Shown: one piece after another, positions 60,263-64,000 of the stretch | Numbering within the stretch: position 1 is the stretch's first letter | Layout: each line of letters starts with the position of its first letter | Source: Spartobacteria bacterium LR76 | GTDB taxonomy: Bacteria; Verrucomicrobiota; Verrucomicrobiia; Chthoniobacterales; Terrimicrobiaceae | DNA length: 64,000 nt | Reading direction: 5' to 3' | Assembly (NCBI GenBank): GCA_003054655.1 | Contig: QAYZ01000012.1 | Location: 310,001-374,000 of the forward strand | Notes under the pieces: generated by a model | The model's input: the letters and a program-made list of their open reading frames with translations, nothing else | Database searches by the model: none | Told to the model about the DNA's origin: nothing | Translations under genes and position numbers: made by a program

Positions 60263-61123
60263 TCAGGCGGCGGCTTTTTCCGGGGCGGGGAGTTTGGTGT
60301 CGAGGTAGCGGCGGGCTTTGAGGGCTTCGGCGTGGACTTCGTCAAAGGCGGGGATGCGGTCGTCCCATTCGAGCAGGGTGGCGGTGTGGCCGGAGCGCTG
60401 AATGGCGCGGTCGTAGAGCCGCCACACGGGGTCGAGGACGGGGTGATCGTGGGTGTCGAGGATGTAGCGCTCGAATCGCGAATGGCCCGCGATGTGGATC
60501 TGGCCGACGCGGTGGGCGGGGACGAAATTCACGTACTCCATGGGGTCGAAGCTGTGGTTTTGCGAGGAGACATAGATGTTGTTCACATCGAGGAGGATGC
60601 CGCAGTCGGCGAGCTCGACGACCTCGGTGAGGAATTCCCACTCGGTCATCTCGGAGACGTGGTACTCGGCATAGCTGCTGACGTTTTCCACGCAGATGGG
60701 AACCTCGAGGTAATCGCGAGCCTCGCGGATCTTTCGCGCGGTGATGCGGGCAGCCTCAAAGGTGTAGGGCATGGGGAGGAGGTCGTGGGTGTAGCGGCCG
60801 TCGACGCTGCCCCAGCAGAGGTGGTCGGAGAGCCAGGGGGTGCCGGTGCGGCGGACGAGGCGCTTGAGTTTGCGTAGGTGGTCGCGGTTCAGCGGGTCGG
60901 CGGAGCCAAAGTAAAGGGCGACGCCGTGCTGGACGACGCGGTATTGCTCGAGGATCTGGTCGAGGACGTGGAGCGGGCGGCCGGCGTCGACCATGAAATT
61001 CTCCGAGATGATCTCAAACCAGTCGCAGGTGGGTTTTTTCTCCAGGATGTGCTGGTAGTGCGGCACGCGCAGGCCGAGGCCGATGCCGTACTGCGTGAAG
61101 CCGTTGAAGGTGTTTGCGGGCAT
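60263..61123 (-). CDS. bufB: DUF692 multinuclear iron-dependent oxidase (BufB/HvfB-like)
   Basis: TIM-barrel enzyme of 286 residues of the MbnB/TglH/HvfB family, which modifies Cys residues of a precursor peptide using a multi-iron centre. Likely metal ligands in order: WFEIISENFM (Glu 41), VVQHGVALYFG (His 66), LSDHLCWG (Asp 100/His 101), ICVENVSSY (Glu 146), LLDVNNIYVSSQNHSFDP (Asp 179, Asn 181/182, His 190), QIHIAGHS (His 210, His 214). It lies between the precursor gene and bufC. About 416 bp separate it from bufA. Confidence 0.92.
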   Translation of the reverse strand: MPANTFNGFTQYGIGLGLRVPHYQHILEKKPTCDWFEIISENFMVDAGRPLHVLDQILEQYRVVQHGVALYFGSADPLNRDHLRKLKRLVRRTGTPWLSDHLCWGSVDGRYTHDLLPMPYTFEAARITARKIREARDYLEVPICVENVSSYAEYHVSEMTEWEFLTEVVELADCGILLDVNNIYVSSQNHSFDPMEYVNFVPAHRVGQIHIAGHSRFERYILDTHDHPVLDPVWRLYDRAIQRSGHTATLLEWDDRIPAFDEVHAEALKARRYLDTKLPAPEKAAA

Positions 61124-61539
61124 GGGATGTGTGCGGGTTGAAGGAAAAATGTTCGCTGCGGGTGCGGCGGGCTGGCGTGGTGCCGGGCGGCGGTGCGCCG
61201 GGAGGGTTTACCTGGTTGCGGTACGGCGTCTCCCGGTGCGGTGTGCTGGCGTATTGACTGATTTTTTGCTCGATCTCCAGCCGGTCATTGGCGTCGGCGG
61301 GGGGTGGCTGCGGGCATCGCGGAGGTTTTCGTGCGCTGCCTTGGCGGTGGCCCGGCGAGCGCTAATGACCCGCTGGATTTCGAGGAGCGGAGCAGAGTCA
61401 GGGCATTTTCATTTCTTCTCCAGCGGCATCCTTGGGGCGTCGGGAGGCGGTCGGCGGTGCTGCCTTTGCTCCATAATGACTGTTCCCCGGCGCCTGCAAG
61501 GATGCGGCTGTGTGATTGGTGAAAATGCCTTGGGCGGTG
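61124..61539. other. 416-bp gap between bufA and bufB without a supported gene
   Basis: Open frames here on the + strand (for example from 61083 to 61691) have no recognisable product and run through bufA antisense, so I do not call them. The gap is long for genes of one operon, and a processing or attenuation site that keeps precursor mRNA in excess over the enzyme is possible, but I see no strong hairpin with a T-tract. Confidence 0.4.
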
Positions 61540-61797
61540 TTAGTGCTTCGAGCCGTCGGTGGCGCAGCCGCCTTTGCCCTTGCAGGAGTTCTGCCCCTTG
61601 CAGCCATTGTCGCTGCCTTTGCAACCGCCCTGGCCCTTACACGCATTCTGTCCCTTGCAGGAGTGGGTGCCCTTGTCGGCGAGGGTGCTGATCTTGACTC
61701 CCGCGCCGGTGGTGCCAGTGCTGGCGGCGTAGGAGACGGTGGTGCCGGTGAGCAGTCCAGCGAGGGCGGCGGCGGCGAGGGTGTGGGTCGTTTTCAT
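61540..61797 (-). CDS. bufA: Cys-rich exported precursor peptide (bufferin-type, CKG repeats)
   Basis: Protein of 85 residues. A signal peptide (MKTTHTLAAAALAGLLTGTTVSYA) exports it to the periplasm. The mature part holds six Cys at 47, 53, 59, 66, 72 and 78, spaced x5, x5, x6, x5, x5, in two near-identical halves (SCKGQNACKGQGGCKG and GCKGQNSCKGKGGC). This matches the precursors of bufferin/Hvf systems, in which Cys are converted to copper-binding heterocycles by the DUF692 enzyme, though here the repeat is CKG rather than the EGKCG of better-known bufferins. It lies between DoxX and the DUF692 gene. Confidence 0.9.
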   Translation of the reverse strand: MKTTHTLAAAALAGLLTGTTVSYAASTGTTGAGVKISTLADKGTHSCKGQNACKGQGGCKGSDNGCKGQNSCKGKGGCATDGSKH

Positions 61798-61880
61798 CGT
61801 GAGGTTTTCTTTCTGTGTTGTGGTTTGCTTTTTGCCGCTGGTGCGGCGGTTCGGAAGATGTGAGCGATGGGGCGGGAGAT

Positions 61881-62360
61881 TTATTCCGCGCTTTTTTCGA
61901 ATTTCTTTTTCAGGGCGAAATCGACCGAGTACCGCCCGGGGCCGAAGACGAGGACGACGAGCGAGGCGAGGAGGAAGAGAAACGGCGCGGCGGCGAAGAA
62001 CGGGTCGGGGTTGCCGTGGAGCAGCGCGCCGATGGCCTCCTGCTCGCTGGTGACGTAGGCGACGATCATCGCGAAGATGAGCGGGGCCGCGCCGAGGCGG
62101 GAGAGGAGGCCGAGCGCGAGGAGCAGGCCGCCGACGAGTTCCGTGGTGGCGACGACGTGGGCGTTCAGCGCGGGGAAGGGTATTCCCAATTCCGCGAAGA
62201 AGGCGGTGACTTTGGGCAGGCTGTGCCATTTGCCCCAGCCGGTCTGGACGAATTGCAGGCCCCACGTGAGCCGGATGGCGAGGAGCAGGGCGTCCTGGAG
62301 GAGGCCGGGGAGGGTTTCGTATCGGTAGTAGGTGCGTAGGAATGCGCTCAATGGGTGCAT
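61881..62360 (-). CDS. DoxX-family membrane protein
   Basis: Protein of 159 residues with four hydrophobic segments (LLLAIRLTWGLQFVQTGWGKW; NAHVVATTELVGGLLLALGLLSRLGAAPLIFAMIVAYV; FFAAAPFLFLLASLVVLVFGPGRYSVD). DoxX genes commonly accompany DUF692/DUF2063 sets and may handle redox or membrane steps for the modified peptide. It lies 70 bp after the anti-sigma gene and 83 bp before bufA on the same strand. Confidence 0.9.
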   Translation of the reverse strand: MHPLSAFLRTYYRYETLPGLLQDALLLAIRLTWGLQFVQTGWGKWHSLPKVTAFFAELGIPFPALNAHVVATTELVGGLLLALGLLSRLGAAPLIFAMIVAYVTSEQEAIGALLHGNPDPFFAAAPFLFLLASLVVLVFGPGRYSVDFALKKKFEKSAE

Positions 62361-62430
62361 ACCCGTGAGAGCGCGGGGAAGGGCGGTTTATTCCCGGAAA
62401 ATTCCGCGCACGACGGAAAAATGCGCAGGC

Positions 62431-63183
62431 TTACAGGAAGCGGCTGAGTTCCGCAGCGGAATCGCGACCGGAGAGGAAGTAACTCAGATCGCCCGCGCTC
62501 CAGCTCGCGAGCACGGCGGAGTCGCGGGTGGCGATGACGGGCGCACCCTCGGGCGGAGGCGTGGTGAGGCGGGCACGCGCTACGACATAAAGGTGCACGG
62601 GTTCGCCGCCTGCGATGGGGAAGCAGAGGATGGAGACCTTTGCGCCCTCGATGGAGGCAACCTCGCAGCCGATGGCTCCGCGATTGGCGAGGCCGGGAGG
62701 AATCTGGAAATCCGACGGCCCGCCATGCGCGGCGAGCCAGGAGCGAATGGCCTCGAGATCCCCGGTGGGCGACTCAAAGGAATGGGCGTGCTTTTTATCC
62801 AGCCGGGGCAGCTCCGCCGCGAGATAGCGCGGGTCGATCTGCTGCGGGCGCTGGCTCAGGTAGACACCGAGACAGGCAAGCACGGCGCAGGCGGCGATGG
62901 CCGCCCAGCGGGCGAGGACCGAGGGGGAGGAGGGGCGCTCGGCGGGAAAGTCGATGGTCTTCGCCTCGGCGAGGATGGCGTCGCGCAGGCCCGGCGGCGG
63001 CTCGATGGAGCGGAGCCCGGCGCGGATGGCGTCATCCTCCACCTGCTGCGCGGCGAACCACTCGGCCAGCTCGGGATCACTCTCCATGAGGGCAAGCGCC
63101 TCCTCCAGCCCGGCGTGACCCGCGGGGTCATCGACTCCGGGTCTCCATGCGCTGAGGATGGTCTTGGCCTGTTCGCGATCCAT
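62431..63183 (-). CDS. Anti-sigma factor-like membrane protein
   Basis: Protein of 250 residues: N-terminal cytoplasmic helical part (MDREQAKTILSAWRPGVDDP ... GLRDAILAEAKTIDF, about 1-80), one membrane helix (WAAIAACAVLACLGVYLS, about 93-110) and an extracytoplasmic domain (about 115-250) with two Cys (AIGCEVASIEGAKVSILCFPIAGGEPVHLYVV). It follows the ECF sigma gene by 58 bp. The periplasmic domain probably senses the inducing condition (copper or oxidative stress, by context). Confidence 0.82.
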   Translation of the reverse strand: MDREQAKTILSAWRPGVDDPAGHAGLEEALALMESDPELAEWFAAQQVEDDAIRAGLRSIEPPPGLRDAILAEAKTIDFPAERPSSPSVLARWAAIAACAVLACLGVYLSQRPQQIDPRYLAAELPRLDKKHAHSFESPTGDLEAIRSWLAAHGGPSDFQIPPGLANRGAIGCEVASIEGAKVSILCFPIAGGEPVHLYVVARARLTTPPPEGAPVIATRDSAVLASWSAGDLSYFLSGRDSAAELSRFL

Positions 63184-63241
63184 TGGTGTGAGGTTTTCTA
63201 TATTAAGAGCGGTGAGCAGTGGAAAATATTCCCGGATTTTT

Positions 63242-63736
63242 TCACCCGGCGGAGGATTTCATGGCGGCGCGCAGGGCTTCCTTGGCCCGGGCGATGCGCG
63301 ACATCACGGTGCCGAGCGGGATGTCGAGGATGGCGGCGATGTCCTTGTACGAGTAGTCCTCCAGGTAAAAGAGCGAGAGCACGGCGCGGTGCGGCTCCTC
63401 CAGGCCGAGGAGGGTGTCGAGGATCTCGCGATGCTCGGCGGAGGCGGAGCCGGTGGCGGCGACGGGCGGGGCGTGGATCTCCAGCGTCTCGGGTTCCATG
63501 GAGACGATCTTTTGCGAGCGCGCGCCCTGCCGGAGAAAGTCGCGGTAGAGCGTGGTGAAGAGCCAGCTCTTGCACCGGGCGCGGTCGCGCAGGTCGTCCT
63601 GCTTTTGGGCAAAGGTGGCAAAGGTCTGCTGCGTGAGATCGCTGGCGTCGTCGGGGTTGCGCGTGAGGCTGAGGGCGAAGCGGTAGAGATCCCGATAAAA
63701 GGCATCGACGATCTGCTCAAATTCCCGCGCGTCCAT
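63242..63736 (-). CDS. ECF-type RNA polymerase sigma factor (second, heading the bufferin operon)
   Basis: Sigma factor of 164 residues. Region 2: DAFYRDLYRFALSLTRNPDDASDLTQQTFATFAQKQDDLRDRARCKSWLFTTLYRDFLRQ. Region 4: ILDTLLGLEEPHRAVLSLFYLEDYSYKDIAAILDIPLGTVMSRIARAKEALRAAM. It is the first gene of a run on the minus strand (sigma, anti-sigma, DoxX, precursor, DUF692, DUF2063), so it probably activates that run under stress. The start is the ATG at 63736. Confidence 0.94.
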   Translation of the reverse strand: MDAREFEQIVDAFYRDLYRFALSLTRNPDDASDLTQQTFATFAQKQDDLRDRARCKSWLFTTLYRDFLRQGARSQKIVSMEPETLEIHAPPVAATGSASAEHREILDTLLGLEEPHRAVLSLFYLEDYSYKDIAAILDIPLGTVMSRIARAKEALRAAMKSSAG

Positions 63737-63835
63737 GGGCTGTGGGAGAGGAGTGGAGCAGATTTCGCCGGGCGGGGGGAGAGATTTCGGCGGTCAGTTT
63801 CCGGGCTTGCGGGGTGGCGAGGGCCGGGCGGGCGC

Positions 63836-64000
63836 TCAGGCCTTGAAAGCGCGGCTGGAGATTTGGATGAGGTTTTTGGCGGGGTCGCGGGCGTTGGCGT
63901 AGGCGTAGCCGTCGCAGTGGTGGATCGCGCCGAACTTCAATCCCCGGGCGGCGGACTCGTCGCGGAAGGCGGCGATGTCGGCGACGTCAAAGACGAGCTT
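63836..64000 (-). CDS. VOC-family (glyoxalase-like) protein, C-terminal fragment
   Basis: The last 54 residues of a gene whose 5' part lies beyond the window: LVFDVADIAAFRDESAARGL, then KFGAIHHCDGYAYANARDPAKNLIQISSRAF. The pattern of a beta-alpha-beta unit ending in a D-P-x-x-N-L-I-Q-I strand is typical of vicinal-oxygen-chelate proteins (glyoxalase/dioxygenase fold). Substrate unknown. It lies 99 bp upstream of the sigma factor gene on the same strand and may be unrelated to it. Confidence 0.65.
   Translation of the reverse strand, partial: KLVFDVADIAAFRDESAARGLKFGAIHHCDGYAYANARDPAKNLIQISSRAFKA

Noticed and set aside
61083-61691. 202-residue + strand frame between bufA and bufB
   Set aside because: It runs antisense through bufA, has no domain and no plausible start signal; the bufA reading is strongly supported by its signal peptide and Cys repeats.
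1-64000. CRISPR array, rRNA operon or complete prophage
   Set aside because: No regularly spaced repeats of CRISPR type, no rRNA-like sequence, and no phage structural, integrase or terminase genes were seen.

Overview
The window comes from a high-GC, Gram-negative, diderm bacterium. The best fit is the Verrucomicrobiota (Spartobacteria/Terrimicrobium-like). This is inferred from a PEP-CTERM surface protein, a very long type V autotransporter, many LacI/AraC sugar regulators, secreted glycan-active enzymes, an Mla-type lipid transporter and SufS/SufU. No rRNA gene or other phylogenetic marker is present to confirm it. Almost all of the sequence is coding, and long open frames antisense to real genes are common because of the GC-rich codon bias.

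Region by region. 1-8.8 kb: end of a sensor kinase, two carboxylate transporters (DASS and DAACS families), a VIT-family metal transporter, priA, a lytic transglycosylase and a lipoprotein. 8.9-14 kb: mlaBEF-like lipid-transport operon, divergent sufS-sufU, a TetR regulator and infA. 14-23 kb: L-fucose isomerase plus class II aldolase, AraC and LacI regulators, GH36 alpha-galactosidase and an FAD oxidoreductase. 23-27.1 kb is accessory DNA: a perfect 25-bp inverted repeat, a RepA-like ATPase, a decayed transposase end, a class D beta-lactamase, tRNA-Pro, and an antitoxin/RES-toxin pair sitting between two direct repeats of the tRNA 3' end. 27.2-39.7 kb: a LacI regulator followed by a run of exported proteins (PEP-CTERM protein, its paralogue, a beta-helix protein, a pseudopilin, an esterase, a GH74-like protein), then a 1310-residue autotransporter. 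39.9-42.5 kb: rfbB-rfbD-rsmE. 42.7-53 kb: a conserved hypothetical gene behind a 35-bp palindrome, a candidate structured RNA, an SRPBCC protein, a hybrid histidine kinase, a polysaccharide deacetylase, an MFS transporter, and an ECF sigma/anti-sigma-like pair coupled to one of two related ~490-residue membrane-anchored proteins of unknown function. 53-59 kb: HerA-like ATPase and a MarR-FUSC-DUF1656-HlyD efflux operon. 59.1-63.7 kb: an ECF sigma factor, anti-sigma factor, DoxX, Cys-rich precursor, DUF692 and DUF2063 operon (bufferin/Hvf type). The window ends inside a VOC-family gene.

How the genes work together. The 27-36 kb block looks like a regulated module for recognising and cutting an external polysaccharide. 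The fucose and galactosidase genes upstream fit use of fucose- and galactose-containing glycans. The 59-64 kb operon is the most distinctive system. A secreted 85-residue peptide with six Cys in two near-identical CKG-rich halves is encoded with a DUF692 iron-dependent peptide-modifying enzyme and its DUF2063 partner. These lie behind their own ECF sigma/anti-sigma pair, which suggests a stress- or metal-induced copper-binding modified peptide. The second most interesting locus is the toxin-antitoxin pair bounded by tRNA-Pro 3'-end repeats.
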